In this document: positions 23,560 to 32,575 of the stretch, in pieces
How the letters are laid out: each line of letters begins with the position of its first letter
Position numbering within the stretch: position 1 is the first letter of the stretch
Source of the DNA: CAIMDX01 sp041652155
GTDB lineage: Bacteria; Patescibacteriota; Minisyncoccia; Minisyncoccales; JAQTVQ01
Assembly (NCBI GenBank): GCA_041652155.1
Contig: JBAZHV010000003.1
Coordinates: forward strand, 1-55,150
Length of the DNA: 55,150 nucleotides
Reading direction: 5' to 3'
Program-made: the position numbers and the translations under genes
Notes under the pieces: generated by a model
What the model saw: the letters and a program-made list of their open reading frames with translations, nothing else
The model's database searches: none
What the model was told of the DNA's origin: nothing

Positions 23560-25701
23560 ATGGAAACCAAAATCGAAATCAAAGTGGACAAAGTGCAGAA
23601 AAGGGACGGCAACATCGTTGCCTTCGATCCGCAGAAGATACAAAAAGCTGTCTTTAAAGCTTTGACCTCCACCGGAGAAGCTGATGGTGAAAAAAGCCAA
23701 GAGCTGACTCAAAAGATAATCGATATTTTGAACCGCAGGTTCAAAAAAGGCGAAATGCCGCAGATCGAACAGATCCAAGACATCGTCGAGGAGGTTTTGA
23801 TCTTGGAAGGATCGGTAAAAGCCGCCAAGGCCTACATCTTATACCGCGCCCAGCGCAAAAGCGTTAGGGAAGAGGTAGATATTTTCGAGGCGGGAGTGGA
23901 TCGCCTGGACCAGTATTTGGAAAAGCTGGATTGGGAGGTCAAAGAGAACGCCAATATGGCTTTTTCTTTGCAGGGATTGAACCACTATGGGGTTTCTTAT
24001 CTTGTCAAAAAATATTGGCTGAACAAAATATATCCGCAGGCGATAAAAGAAGCCAACATATCAGGAGATTTCCATATTCACAATTTGGATACCCTTGCCC
24101 CTTACTGCTGCGGCTGGGACCTTTACGATCTGCTGCAAAAAGGTTTTGGCGGAGTTCCCGGAAAAGTTGAAACAAGGCCGGCCAAGCATTTCAGGACGGC
24201 TTTGGGCCAGCTCGTAAATTTTTTCTATACTTTGCAGGGGGAGAGCGCCGGAGCGCAAGCGGTTTCCAATTTCGACACTTTGCTGGCTCCGTTCATCCGT
24301 TATGACAACCTCAACTACCAGCAGGTTAAACAGGCTTTGCAGGAATTCTTGTTCAATATGGCTATCCCGACCAGGGTCGGGTTCCAGTGTCCGTTCACGA
24401 ATGTTACATTGGATCTAAAGCCGTCTTCGGTTTACGCCAAGCAACCGGTTTTGATCGGCGGCGAACCGCAAGATGAAACTTACGGGGAGTTCGCGGAAGA
24501 AATGAAAGTTTTCAATAAAGCTTTTTTTGAGGCGATGCTCGAGGGAGACCGTTCCGGCAGGCCTTTCCACTTTCCGATACCGACCATCAATATTACAAAA
24601 GATTTCCCTTGGGACGAGCCGGCTTTTGACGGCATCTTTAAAGCTTCGGCCAAATACGGCACCAATTATTTCGCCAATTATATCAATTCCGATATGGATC
24701 CGGCGGATGTCCGTTCGATGTGCTGCCGCTTGAGGCTTGATCTTAAAGAGCTTTATAACCGCGGAGGCGGAGGATTGTTCGGTTCGGGCAGCAAGACCGG
24801 GAGCATCGGCGTTGTCACCATCAACTTGCCGCGCATCGGCTATTTGTCCAAGACCAAGAAAGAGCTTTTCGAACGCATATCCAAGTTGATCAACTTGGCC
24901 AAGGACTCTTTGGAACTGAAGAGAAAGACAGTGGAGCATTTCATCGGAAGAGGGCTGTACCCTTACAGCCGGTTCTATTTATCGGGGGTCAATACGGCCC
25001 GCGGAGAATATTTTGGAAACCACTTTTCGACCATCGGCATTTCCGGAATGAACGAAGCTCTTTTGAATTTTATCGGCGAAGATCTCACTACCAAAAAAGG
25101 CCAGGCCTTGGCCTTGGAGATAATGGATTTTATGAGAAAAGAATTGGTGAAAGTGCAAACCGAGACCGGCAATATCTACAATTTGGAAGCTACTCCGGCC
25201 GAGTCAACCTCTTACCGCTTGGCGCAGAAAGATAGGGAGCTTTATCCCGATATTATTTGCGCCGGAACCAAAAAAGTTCCTTATTACACCAACAGCTCCC
25301 AGCTTCCGGTTAATTATACCACTGATATTTTTGAAGCTCTCAAACTCCAGGACGAATTGCAATGCAAGTACAACGGAGGAACTGTGATGCACTTGTTCTT
25401 GGGCGAGCAGATATCCGATATCCGGAACGTCAAGAATCTGATCAAGAAAGTTTTTGAGAATTTCAAACTTCCCTATATCACTTTTTCTCCAACTTTTTCT
25501 ATCTGCCCCACTCACGGGTACTTGGAGGGAGAACATTTTGAGTGTCCGAAATGCACTATCAAACAGCCTTGCGAAGTTTATTCGAGGATAGTGGGATACT
25601 ATCGTCCGGTAGGCCAGTGGAACAAAGGCAAGCAGCAGGAATTTGACCAGAGAAAGGTCTTTAAAGCTCCCAAATTTTCCGAGTCGAAGCAGCAGAATTA
25701 A
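23560..25701 (+). CDS. nrdD: Anaerobic ribonucleoside-triphosphate reductase (class III)
   Basis: Glycyl-radical enzyme that makes deoxyribonucleotides without oxygen. From ATG 23560 it has 713 residues. An ATP-cone allosteric domain is at the N-terminus (VQKRDGNIVAFDPQKIQKAV). The core has DFHIHNLD, CQCPFTN-like FQCPFTNVTLD and NLPRIGYLSK. The C-terminal zinc site is CPTHGYLEGEHFECPKC, followed by the radical loop SRIVGYYRPVGQWNKGKQQE with G679 as the likely radical residue. Its activase gene follows by 32 bases. Confidence 0.94.
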   Translation: METKIEIKVDKVQKRDGNIVAFDPQKIQKAVFKALTSTGEADGEKSQELTQKIIDILNRRFKKGEMPQIEQIQDIVEEVLILEGSVKAAKAYILYRAQRKSVREEVDIFEAGVDRLDQYLEKLDWEVKENANMAFSLQGLNHYGVSYLVKKYWLNKIYPQAIKEANISGDFHIHNLDTLAPYCCGWDLYDLLQKGFGGVPGKVETRPAKHFRTALGQLVNFFYTLQGESAGAQAVSNFDTLLAPFIRYDNLNYQQVKQALQEFLFNMAIPTRVGFQCPFTNVTLDLKPSSVYAKQPVLIGGEPQDETYGEFAEEMKVFNKAFFEAMLEGDRSGRPFHFPIPTINITKDFPWDEPAFDGIFKASAKYGTNYFANYINSDMDPADVRSMCCRLRLDLKELYNRGGGGLFGSGSKTGSIGVVTINLPRIGYLSKTKKELFERISKLINLAKDSLELKRKTVEHFIGRGLYPYSRFYLSGVNTARGEYFGNHFSTIGISGMNEALLNFIGEDLTTKKGQALALEIMDFMRKELVKVQTETGNIYNLEATPAESTSYRLAQKDRELYPDIICAGTKKVPYYTNSSQLPVNYTTDIFEALKLQDELQCKYNGGTVMHLFLGEQISDIRNVKNLIKKVFENFKLPYITFSPTFSICPTHGYLEGEHFECPKCTIKQPCEVYSRIVGYYRPVGQWNKGKQQEFDQRKVFKAPKFSESKQQN

Positions 25702-25733
25702 ACGAATTAAACAATGAATAAAAAAATACTCAT

Positions 25734-26438
25734 ATGCAAATAGGCGGTATCCAAAAATTGACCCTTATTGATTTTCCCGGCAAGGTAGCCTGTACGGTTT
25801 TTCTGGCGGGCTGTAATTTCTTTTGCCCTTGGTGCTACTCGCGCGAGCTGGTTTTGCCAAAAGAAATGAAGAAATTGCCGCAGGTGAACGAAAAAGAATT
25901 TTTTAATTTTCTAAAAGAGAGGAAAGGCCTCCTGGACGGGGTGGTGGTTTGCGGCGGCGAGCCCACTCTCAACAAAGAACTGCCCGAACTTTGCCAAAAG
26001 GTGAAGCAGATGGGCTATGCCGTCAAGCTTGATACCAACGGATCGAATCCGATGATGCTTAGCGTCTTGATAGAAGAGAAATTGGTGGATTACGTGGCAA
26101 TGGACGTGAAGCTTCCTTTGGGGCGTTATCTGGAGGTCTGCCGGACGCAGGACGGGGTTTTTGACATACAACAGAGCATTAATATCATCAAGCAAAATAA
26201 GATCGATTACGAATTCAGGACGACGGTGGTTTCCAATATCCACACCGAAGAAGATATTTTCAGCATTGCCCGGTGGATCTCTCCCGCGAAAAAGTATTTT
26301 CTTCAGAATTTCAGGCCGGAAAAAACCATTGATCCGGAATTCGAAAAAGTGGTCCCTTACTCGGAAGAGTTCTTGGCGGAAATACAAAAAAAGTTGGAGC
26401 CGATGTTCGAAGTTTGCCAGGTCCGGCATTTGAATTAG
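25734..26438 (+). CDS. nrdG: Anaerobic RNR-activating radical SAM protein
   Basis: Generates the glycyl radical in NrdD with S-adenosylmethionine and a [4Fe-4S] cluster. The 234-residue protein has the cluster motif C27-x3-C31-x2-C34 in AGCNFFCPWCYSREL, VVCGGEPTLN (GGE motif) and later YEFRTTVV and ENIF-like segments. Its opening IGGIQKLTLIDFPGK is typical of the longer NrdG2/PflA-like activases. Adjacent to nrdD, which fixes the role. Confidence 0.92.
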   Translation: MQIGGIQKLTLIDFPGKVACTVFLAGCNFFCPWCYSRELVLPKEMKKLPQVNEKEFFNFLKERKGLLDGVVVCGGEPTLNKELPELCQKVKQMGYAVKLDTNGSNPMMLSVLIEEKLVDYVAMDVKLPLGRYLEVCRTQDGVFDIQQSINIIKQNKIDYEFRTTVVSNIHTEEDIFSIARWISPAKKYFLQNFRPEKTIDPEFEKVVPYSEEFLAEIQKKLEPMFEVCQVRHLN

Positions 26439-26678
26439 CGATGATATCCAGACTTATTTATTTTTTCCAAAGATCGGCAAAAGGAAGAAATGCTTATAAC
26501 CGAATTTTCAATTTCCAATTTTCCCTGCCTGCCGGCAGACAGGAATGAAATCGCAATGATCCAATGTTTCAAACATTGAAAATTTAATAATTGTCCTTCT
26601 TGATGCGCAAAGAAGGCAAAGGTTCCTGCAAGCTACCAGCCTGTCTACCGACACAGGATACAAGCTAATTCTCCGCCG
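26439..26678. other. Intergenic region after nrdG with a palindrome
   Basis: No gene is seen in these 240 bases. At 26524-26543 there is a 20-base near-perfect palindrome, CCTGCCTGCC/GGCAGACAGG. At 26640-26657 CCTGTC occurs again beside ACACAGG. ATTG/CAAT-rich words near 26560-26585 form a small foldback (AATGTTT, AAACATT). No clear terminator T-run. Confidence 0.5.
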
Positions 26679-27299
26679 ATGATTCCGCTTTACGATGAAT
26701 CCCGACAATCGAAAAGGACGCCTTGGATAACTTTTTTTCTGATCGTTTTGAACGCGGTTATTTTTTTTGTTTCCCTGGATAATTCCAACGGTTTCATCGA
26801 AACATATGGTTTCTATCCGTCGGATATCGTGAATGGCAGCTACCTTAGGATGTTCACCTCTCTTTTCCTGCATGCTAATTTTTGGCATCTTTTGGGGAAT
26901 ATCTGGTTTTTGTGGGTATTCGGAGACAACTTGGAGCGCAAACTGGGCGGCTTTAAATTTCTCCTTTTTTATTTATTATGCGGAGCCGGAGCGGCTTTAC
27001 TTTACGCTTTCAGCGCGGTCAATCAGGATATTCCGGTCATCGGCGCTTCGGGAGCGATATCCGGCGTGATGGGAGGATACCTGGTCTTTTTCGCGCGCAA
27101 CAAGATAAAAACGCTGGTCCCTCTCATTTTTATCTGGACCCTGGCGTCGGTTCCGGCGGTATTTTTTATTATTTTCTGGTTCGTCCTGCAAATCGTCGGA
27201 GTGCTTGTCGGTTCTGGCGATATGGTGGCTTACTGGGGCCATATAGGGGGGTTCGCGGCCGGCATCGCCTTGGCTCTGTTTATCAAAAAGTTTAAATAA
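26679..27299 (+). CDS. Rhomboid family intramembrane serine protease
   Basis: Six-helix membrane protease that cleaves membrane proteins in or near the bilayer. The 206-residue protein has the nucleophile S124 in GASGAISGVMGGYLV, the dyad H188 in AYWGHIGGFAAG, and upstream FTSLFLHANFWHLLGNIWFL with the oxyanion histidine and asparagine. Length fits the minimal bacterial form. The substrates are unknown; membrane-anchored surface proteins such as those encoded nearby are candidates only by guess. Confidence 0.93.
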   Translation: MIPLYDESRQSKRTPWITFFLIVLNAVIFFVSLDNSNGFIETYGFYPSDIVNGSYLRMFTSLFLHANFWHLLGNIWFLWVFGDNLERKLGGFKFLLFYLLCGAGAALLYAFSAVNQDIPVIGASGAISGVMGGYLVFFARNKIKTLVPLIFIWTLASVPAVFFIIFWFVLQIVGVLVGSGDMVAYWGHIGGFAAGIALALFIKKFK

Positions 27300-27345
27300 A
27301 ATATTTAACGGCGCCGGTTTTGGGCGCATCGTTTGGAAAAATAAA

Positions 27346-28869
27346 ATGACGGCCGCCAGGATATTGATCTGTCTTTGCGCATCTTTTTTGGCCGGGATCG
27401 CCTCGGCTTCTTTTTTTAATTTCTCTTTGTTTTTTATCGTTTCTCTTTTGATCTTGTCTATCTCTCTGATAGGCGTGTTTTGGGGCAGGACAGCCCCCGC
27501 AACTTTGGGTTTCTGCTTGGTCTTTTTGATCTTGGGTGTTTTGAGATTCCAATCCTTTGAATCGGGAATATTAAAGGCCAGAATTCAAGATCTTTCCGGC
27601 AGGAAAGCCAGCGTGATCGGCCGGATAATATCCGAACCTGATAAAAGGCCAACTTATACCAATCTCAAGGTCAGGATCATCGAAGCGTCTGTTTTTGATA
27701 AAAATAGTTCCGTGCCAAAAGACGCCGGCGTTCTCAGCGGTTCGGTGGCTTTGGCCATGGCCGGTAATTATCCGGAATTTTTTTACGGCGACAAGATCAA
27801 GCTGGAAGGAAAATTACAACTGCCGGAACAAATCGACAGTTTCAATTGGCCCGGCTATCTGGCCAAAGAAGGAGTGAGCTGGCAGATCTCATATCCCAAA
27901 ATAGAGTTTTTGGGAAATGAAAAATCCTGGCAGGAGAACATATTTTTTAATATTTTATCTTTCAAAAAGAAGATAGAAGAGCCTATCCATAAGAACATAT
28001 CATCAAAAGAAGCTTCTCTTTTGTCCGGCTTGCTGTTTGGAGACCTTAGCCTGATGTCCAAAGAGTTCAAGCAAAAGATGAGCGTTGCCGGATTGAGCCA
28101 TATCACCGCGGTATCGGGAATGAACGTTATCATTTTGAGCGGGATAATAATGAGCTTGCTGGTTTTAATGGGATTGTGGCGGCAGCAGGCGTTTTGGCTG
28201 GCTTTGTTATCCTTGTGGGCGTTCGTGGCTTTAGTGGGTTTCCCGGCTTCGGCGGTCCGGGCCGGAATAATGGCCAGTTTGCTTTTATGGGCCCAATATC
28301 TCGGCCGGCAAAATATGGCTTGGCGGGCAATGATCTTCGCGGCTGTTATTATGCTTGCCTTGAACCCTTTGCTTTTAAGATATGACGTTGGATTCCAATT
28401 GTCTTTTTTGGCTGTTTGCGGGTTGGTTTTCATATCGCCGATATTGAAAGAATATTTTAAATTTATTCCCGACAAGAAGTTTTTCGGGCTTAAAGAAATA
28501 TTGTCGCAAACTTTTTCGGCCCAGATCATCACTCTGCCGGTCCTGATCTACAACTTTGGCTGTTTTTCTTTGGTGGCTCCATTGGCGAATATTCTGGTCG
28601 TGCCTTTGTTGCCCTTGATAATGGCTTTAGGAGCCGTTTTCATAATCGTAAGCATGTTCTGTCCTTTTTTGGGATGGCTGTTATCCTGGCCAAGTTCTTT
28701 ATTGCTTTTTTATTGCACCGCTATTGTTGATTTTTGTTCCAAACTGCCCTTCGCTTCTTTGGGGTTGAAACTTTTTTGGCCGTGGCTTTTAATTTTTTAC
28801 GCTTTGATATTTTTTTGGATATTCAAATGGCAGAAAAATCATCGTTTCCTGGAAACCGGATACATTTGA
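27346..28869 (+). CDS. comEC: ComEC/Rec2 DNA-uptake channel, without nuclease domain
   Basis: Putative inner-membrane channel for transforming single-stranded DNA. The 507-residue protein has N-terminal membrane helices, a DUF4131-like OB domain (ARIQDLSGRKASVIGRIISEP), and the Competence domain with LSHITAVSGMNVIILSGII and many helices to the C-terminus. The metallo-beta-lactamase domain that often follows is absent. ATG 27346 is used. dprA is at 5.4 kb; type IV pilin-like genes follow directly downstream. The downstream gap holds a TCGA-heptad repeat. Confidence 0.92.
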   Translation: MTAARILICLCASFLAGIASASFFNFSLFFIVSLLILSISLIGVFWGRTAPATLGFCLVFLILGVLRFQSFESGILKARIQDLSGRKASVIGRIISEPDKRPTYTNLKVRIIEASVFDKNSSVPKDAGVLSGSVALAMAGNYPEFFYGDKIKLEGKLQLPEQIDSFNWPGYLAKEGVSWQISYPKIEFLGNEKSWQENIFFNILSFKKKIEEPIHKNISSKEASLLSGLLFGDLSLMSKEFKQKMSVAGLSHITAVSGMNVIILSGIIMSLLVLMGLWRQQAFWLALLSLWAFVALVGFPASAVRAGIMASLLLWAQYLGRQNMAWRAMIFAAVIMLALNPLLLRYDVGFQLSFLAVCGLVFISPILKEYFKFIPDKKFFGLKEILSQTFSAQIITLPVLIYNFGCFSLVAPLANILVVPLLPLIMALGAVFIIVSMFCPFLGWLLSWPSSLLLFYCTAIVDFCSKLPFASLGLKLFWPWLLIFYALIFFWIFKWQKNHRFLETGYI

Positions 28870-28954
28870 GTATCGACACTCGAATGTTGAAGATAGAGGG
28901 TCGAATGTCGTTACGACCCTCGACTTTCGATATTCGATATTCGACATTCGAATA
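28868..28954. repeat. TCGA-heptad repeat, copy 3 of 3
   Basis: The best-formed copy: the left half with CTCGAATG and GGGTCGAATGTCG folds back around GTTACG on CGACCCTCGAC and on the heptads TCGATAT-TCGATAT-TCGACAT. It lies between comEC and the prepilin array. Confidence 0.75.
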
Positions 28955-29035
28955 CGGAGTTATCCACAGATTTGCTGTGTTTTTAAGGATTATCATCTTT
29001 TTAAATCGCTCCGGATTTGATAAAATCAATAATAA

Positions 29036-29944
29036 ATGTTCTGCAAGATTACTCAAAATAGAAGCGCTGATTTTACGCGTCGATCAGGTTTTACTCTGAT
29101 CGAGCTTTTGGTTGTCATCGCCATCGTCGGGATTCTTGCCGGGATGGTCGTGGTGAATATGTCGGGGGCGACCGAGAGCGCGAGGATAGCGAAATTGAAA
29201 GTTTACTCCAGCTCGATCAGGTCATCCTTGATGGGGAACCGCGTCTCGGAGTGGAAGTTCGATGAAGGATTGGGAACAAGTACTGCCGATACGGTAGGGG
29301 TCAATAGCGGAACGTTGATTGGCGGACCGACGTGGAAGTTTGGTTCGGACTGCGTGTCGGGAGGATGCTTAAGTTTCGATGGAACGGATGATTATGTGAG
29401 GGGTGGCAATGATGCGAATTTGAATATTACCGATGCGATCACAATCGAAGCATGGGTAAATGGCTCTAGAGATCCAGGATGGTCAAAAGGTTGGATAGGA
29501 GTTGTATATAAAAAATTATATACTTCTCCTCCTTGGGCTTTACGCCAGGGAGATACTAGCATGTATTTTACCGTGAGCGACGCTGGTGGATACTTGATAG
29601 ATATTAGTGCCGCCCCGGTATTTGATGACACATGGAAGCATGTAGTTGGAACTTACGACGGAACCGTTGGAAAGATATACGTGAACGGTATTTTAAAAAG
29701 TAGCGCTTCTCACAGCGGAACAATGCTGGCTGCTTCTGGCGATTATGTATATATCGGGAGTCCTACTAAATACAAGGGCCTTATCGACGAAGTCCGCGTT
29801 TACAGCGCCGCTCTGCCGTCTTCCGCCATTCGCGAGCAGTATGTTGCCGGCCTCGATAAGCTTTTAGCCGGTGGCCAGATCGCGCAAGAAGAATATCAAC
29901 AGAGAATAGCCGAATTGAACTCAACCTATGCAATCGAAGAATAA
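29036..29944 (+). CDS. Prepilin-LamG protein, copy 1
   Basis: First gene of the array, 302 residues. Its leader of 18 residues (MFCKITQNRSADFTRRSG) ends in glycine, then FTLIELL with the E5 residue of type IV prepilins, so a prepilin peptidase should cut G18-F19 and methylate F19. One N-terminal helix of about 28 residues anchors it. The LamG-like domain starts at EWKFDEG, has two cysteines in DCVSGGCLSF, TIEAWVN and WKHVVGTYDG, and closes with GLIDEVRVYSAALPSS. The tail AGLDKLLAGGQIAQEEYQQR is SHOCT-like. No ribosome site is obvious upstream. Its head resembles copy 5, its tail copy 2. Confidence 0.88.
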   Translation: MFCKITQNRSADFTRRSGFTLIELLVVIAIVGILAGMVVVNMSGATESARIAKLKVYSSSIRSSLMGNRVSEWKFDEGLGTSTADTVGVNSGTLIGGPTWKFGSDCVSGGCLSFDGTDDYVRGGNDANLNITDAITIEAWVNGSRDPGWSKGWIGVVYKKLYTSPPWALRQGDTSMYFTVSDAGGYLIDISAAPVFDDTWKHVVGTYDGTVGKIYVNGILKSSASHSGTMLAASGDYVYIGSPTKYKGLIDEVRVYSAALPSSAIREQYVAGLDKLLAGGQIAQEEYQQRIAELNSTYAIEE

Positions 29945-30839
29945 TCAAAAACCAAAATTTCAAAAAGCTTTCACGCTCATCGAGCTTCTGGTTGTCATTG
30001 CCATCATCGGCATTCTGGCCGGAATGGTTGTGGTGAACATGTCGGGGGCGACCGAGGGGGCCAGGATTGCCAAGAGCATCAATTTTGCTTCCAGCATCCA
30101 GCGGATCATGGCAACGAGCCTAGGCGGAGAGTGGAATTTTGACGGTCAGAATGCCAATGACTCTTCGGGCAACAATAACAACGGCACCGCCAGCGGAGCC
30201 GTTGCGACTGCGACCACGCCTTACGGTAACGGCGCAGCCGGACAATACGCGATGAGCTTTGATGGAATAAACGATTATGTAAGCGTTTTGCATAGTGCAA
30301 GCATTAGCTTGAGCAATACATTTACCGTCAGCGTTTGGATAAAGACGAATGCGGCTGGCAGAAGGATCTTAATAAAAGAACCCAGCGGCGGAGGAGTTAC
30401 AAATTATTCTTTGCAGCTCGATTCGTCGGGATATTTAGGAGGAGGAACCTATGACAATTTGAGCCACAATTCAAGTTTTTATAATACTGCCAAAGCGGTA
30501 AACGATGGTAATTGGCACCACGCTGTTATGGTAAGAGACGGCGTTTCAAAAATTTATATTTATGTCGATAGCGTAATGCAATCAGCAACAGACACTACGG
30601 TAGGCAATACCATCACCAATTCCGGAAATTTTATTATAGGAAACAGAAACAACGTGTCATCTTATTTCAACGGCCTTATCGACGAAGTCCGCATTTACAG
30701 CGCCGCTCTGCCGTCTTCCGCCATCCGCGAGCAGTACGTCGCCGGCCTCGATAAGCTTTTGGCCGGCAATCAGATCACGCAAAAAGATTACCAAAAAAGA
30801 ATAGCCGAACTAAATTCAACTTATGCAACCAACGAATAG
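29928..30839 (+). CDS. Prepilin-LamG protein, copy 2
   Basis: 303 residues; ATG lies within the last codons of copy 1 (17-nt overlap). The leader ends in alanine (KFQKA) before FTLIELL. After the helix it follows a second head type, ARIAKSINFASSIQRIMATS, then FDGQNANDSSGNNNN, TTPYGNGAAGQYAMSFDG. It has no cysteine at all, unlike copy 1. The LamG sheet includes TFTVSVWIKTN, WHHAVMVRDG and IYIYVDS. The end (SYFNGLIDEVRIYSAALPSS and the SHOCT-like tail) is nearly the same as copy 1. Confidence 0.88.
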   Translation: MQSKNNQKPKFQKAFTLIELLVVIAIIGILAGMVVVNMSGATEGARIAKSINFASSIQRIMATSLGGEWNFDGQNANDSSGNNNNGTASGAVATATTPYGNGAAGQYAMSFDGINDYVSVLHSASISLSNTFTVSVWIKTNAAGRRILIKEPSGGGVTNYSLQLDSSGYLGGGTYDNLSHNSSFYNTAKAVNDGNWHHAVMVRDGVSKIYIYVDSVMQSATDTTVGNTITNSGNFIIGNRNNVSSYFNGLIDEVRIYSAALPSSAIREQYVAGLDKLLAGNQITQKDYQKRIAELNSTYATNE

Positions 30840-31719
30840 CCGGCAACCCAAAAACCAAAAAGCCTTTACGCTAATCGAGCTCCTGGTTGTCATCGCCATC
30901 GTTGGTATTCTGGCCGGCATGGTTGTGGTGAACATGTCTGGGGCGACCGATGCCGCTAAGATCGCCAAGTCCAAAGCGTTCTCCGGTTCTGTCCGCAGTT
31001 CTTTGCTGATGAACCGGGTTTCGGAGTGGAAGTTCGACGAAGGCTCGGGGACAAGCACTGCCGATACGATCGGAACGAACAGCGGAGAACTAACCAACGG
31101 TCCGGTTTGGAAAACGGGCGCGGATTGCGTGTCGGGAGGCTGTTTGAGTTTTGATGGAGCGAATGATTATGTAAATTGCGGTAATGGCAGCGGTTTGAAT
31201 CTTACCAATGACCTAACGATCGAAGCGTGGGTTAAGCCGAACAGGCTTAACGCCGACAATCGTGTTTTCGCAAAATTTGTTTATATGCAGAGCGGATATG
31301 CGATGAATATTTTCTCCGATGGCCGTTTTTATCTTGGAACTTGGCAAGCGTCGGCGCAACAATCAACGATCTCGTCTGTTGGAGCGGTAACCGTTGGTTC
31401 GTGGAACCATATTGTCGTTACGCGAAGCGGCGCAACAGCAAGAACTTACAGGAATGGAGCCAATGTTACCGCAATTTCCGGTACGCATATCGATCCGGCA
31501 ATTTCTGCGGCAACCGCAACTATAGGGTGGGGAGCGGGTTGGTATTTTGACGGTCTCATTGACGAAGTCCGGGTTTATAACGCCGCACTGTCCGCCTCTC
31601 GCATCCGCGAAGATTATGTCGCCGGTCTCGATAAGCTTTTGGCCAGTGGGGAAGTTACCCAAAAAGAATACCAAGAAAATTTATCTAAATTGAATTCAAC
31701 CTATGCAACCAGCGAATAA
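30823..31719 (+). CDS. Prepilin-LamG protein, copy 3
   Basis: 298 residues, overlapping copy 2 by 17 nt. Leader ...NQKA, then FTLIELLVVIAIVG. Head type AKIAKSKAFSGSVRSSLLMN, shared with copies 6, 7 and 11. The LamG part begins EWKFDEGSGTSTADTIG and keeps the DCVSGGCLSF cysteine pair. Its centre is distinct (AQQSTISSVGAVTVGSWNHI, RSGATARTYRNG). The end reads FDGLIDEVRVYNAALSASRI, and its tail ASGEVTQKEYQENLSKLN differs from copies 1 and 2. Confidence 0.88.
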   Translation: MQPTNSRQPKNQKAFTLIELLVVIAIVGILAGMVVVNMSGATDAAKIAKSKAFSGSVRSSLLMNRVSEWKFDEGSGTSTADTIGTNSGELTNGPVWKTGADCVSGGCLSFDGANDYVNCGNGSGLNLTNDLTIEAWVKPNRLNADNRVFAKFVYMQSGYAMNIFSDGRFYLGTWQASAQQSTISSVGAVTVGSWNHIVVTRSGATARTYRNGANVTAISGTHIDPAISAATATIGWGAGWYFDGLIDEVRVYNAALSASRIREDYVAGLDKLLASGEVTQKEYQENLSKLNSTYATSE

Positions 31720-32575
31720 CCGACAACTTAAAATGGAAAAAGCCTTCACGCTAATCGAGCTCCTGGTGGTCATCGCCATCATCGGCATTCTGGCCGGGAT
31801 GGTGGTGGTGAACATGTCGGGGGCGACCGAGAGGGCCAGGATTGCCAAGAGCATCAATTTTGCTTCCAGTATCCAGCGGATCATGGCGACCAGCCTTGCA
31901 GGGGAATGGAACTTTGACAGCCAAAATGCCAACGATTCTTCGGGTAACGGCAACAACGGTACCGTTAACGGAGGAGCGGTTACAACCACGACCACGCCTT
32001 ACGGTAATGGCATAGCCGGACAGTATGCGATGAGCTTTGATGGAATAAACGATTATGTAGCTATCCCGGCCGTGAGCAGCAATTCGGCCATTCAAACATT
32101 TAGTTTTTGGGTTTATATCAGAGGAGCTGTCAGCGGCAACCAATATTGCATAGATCAGGGCGGGAACAATAATAGTTTCAGCGTTTATAATAATCATTTC
32201 AGGATCATTACCAGTACGAGTTTTATTTACGACAGCATCGCGGTGCCGGCAGCAGATCGGTGGTATTTTTTAACAAAGGTTTTTGACGGCAGCAGACTAT
32301 CTTTATATGTAGATGGAAAATTGGATGGAGGGATGTCCGCCTCCGGACTTGCGCCCAATGCCATAACTTTTGGAAATTATGGTGGAGGAGGAAATTACAG
32401 GTTGAATGGAATTATAGACGAGGTCCGCATTTATAATACAGCGTTGGCCGCTTCCGTTATTCGCGATCAATATCTGGCCGGGCTGGAGAAGAGTTTGAGC
32501 AATGGGCAAATTACAAAAACAGAATATGATGAAAGAACATATCAACTGAACAAAAAGTATGCAAGCAATGAATAA
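31703..32575 (+). CDS. Prepilin-LamG protein, copy 4
   Basis: 290 residues; 17-nt overlap with copy 3. The head is almost that of copy 2 (ARIAKSINFASSIQRIMATS, SSGNGNNGTVNGG, TTTTPYGNGIAGQYAMSFDG) but the centre is unrelated in detail: AIQTFSFWVYIRGAVSGNQY, GGNNNSFSVYNNHF. A lone cysteine is present (QYCIDQGG). The tail is more divergent, AGLEKSLSNGQITKTEYDER, again of SHOCT type. Copies 2 and 4 share their first ~115 codons at high identity, then separate. Confidence 0.88.
   Translation: MQPANNRQLKMEKAFTLIELLVVIAIIGILAGMVVVNMSGATERARIAKSINFASSIQRIMATSLAGEWNFDSQNANDSSGNGNNGTVNGGAVTTTTTPYGNGIAGQYAMSFDGINDYVAIPAVSSNSAIQTFSFWVYIRGAVSGNQYCIDQGGNNNSFSVYNNHFRIITSTSFIYDSIAVPAADRWYFLTKVFDGSRLSLYVDGKLDGGMSASGLAPNAITFGNYGGGGNYRLNGIIDEVRIYNTALAASVIRDQYLAGLEKSLSNGQITKTEYDERTYQLNKKYASNE

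Noticed and set aside
28734..29099. Plus-strand open frame across the comEC end and the TCGA repeat
   Set aside because: It overlaps comEC in another frame and runs through the repeat; no family resemblance.
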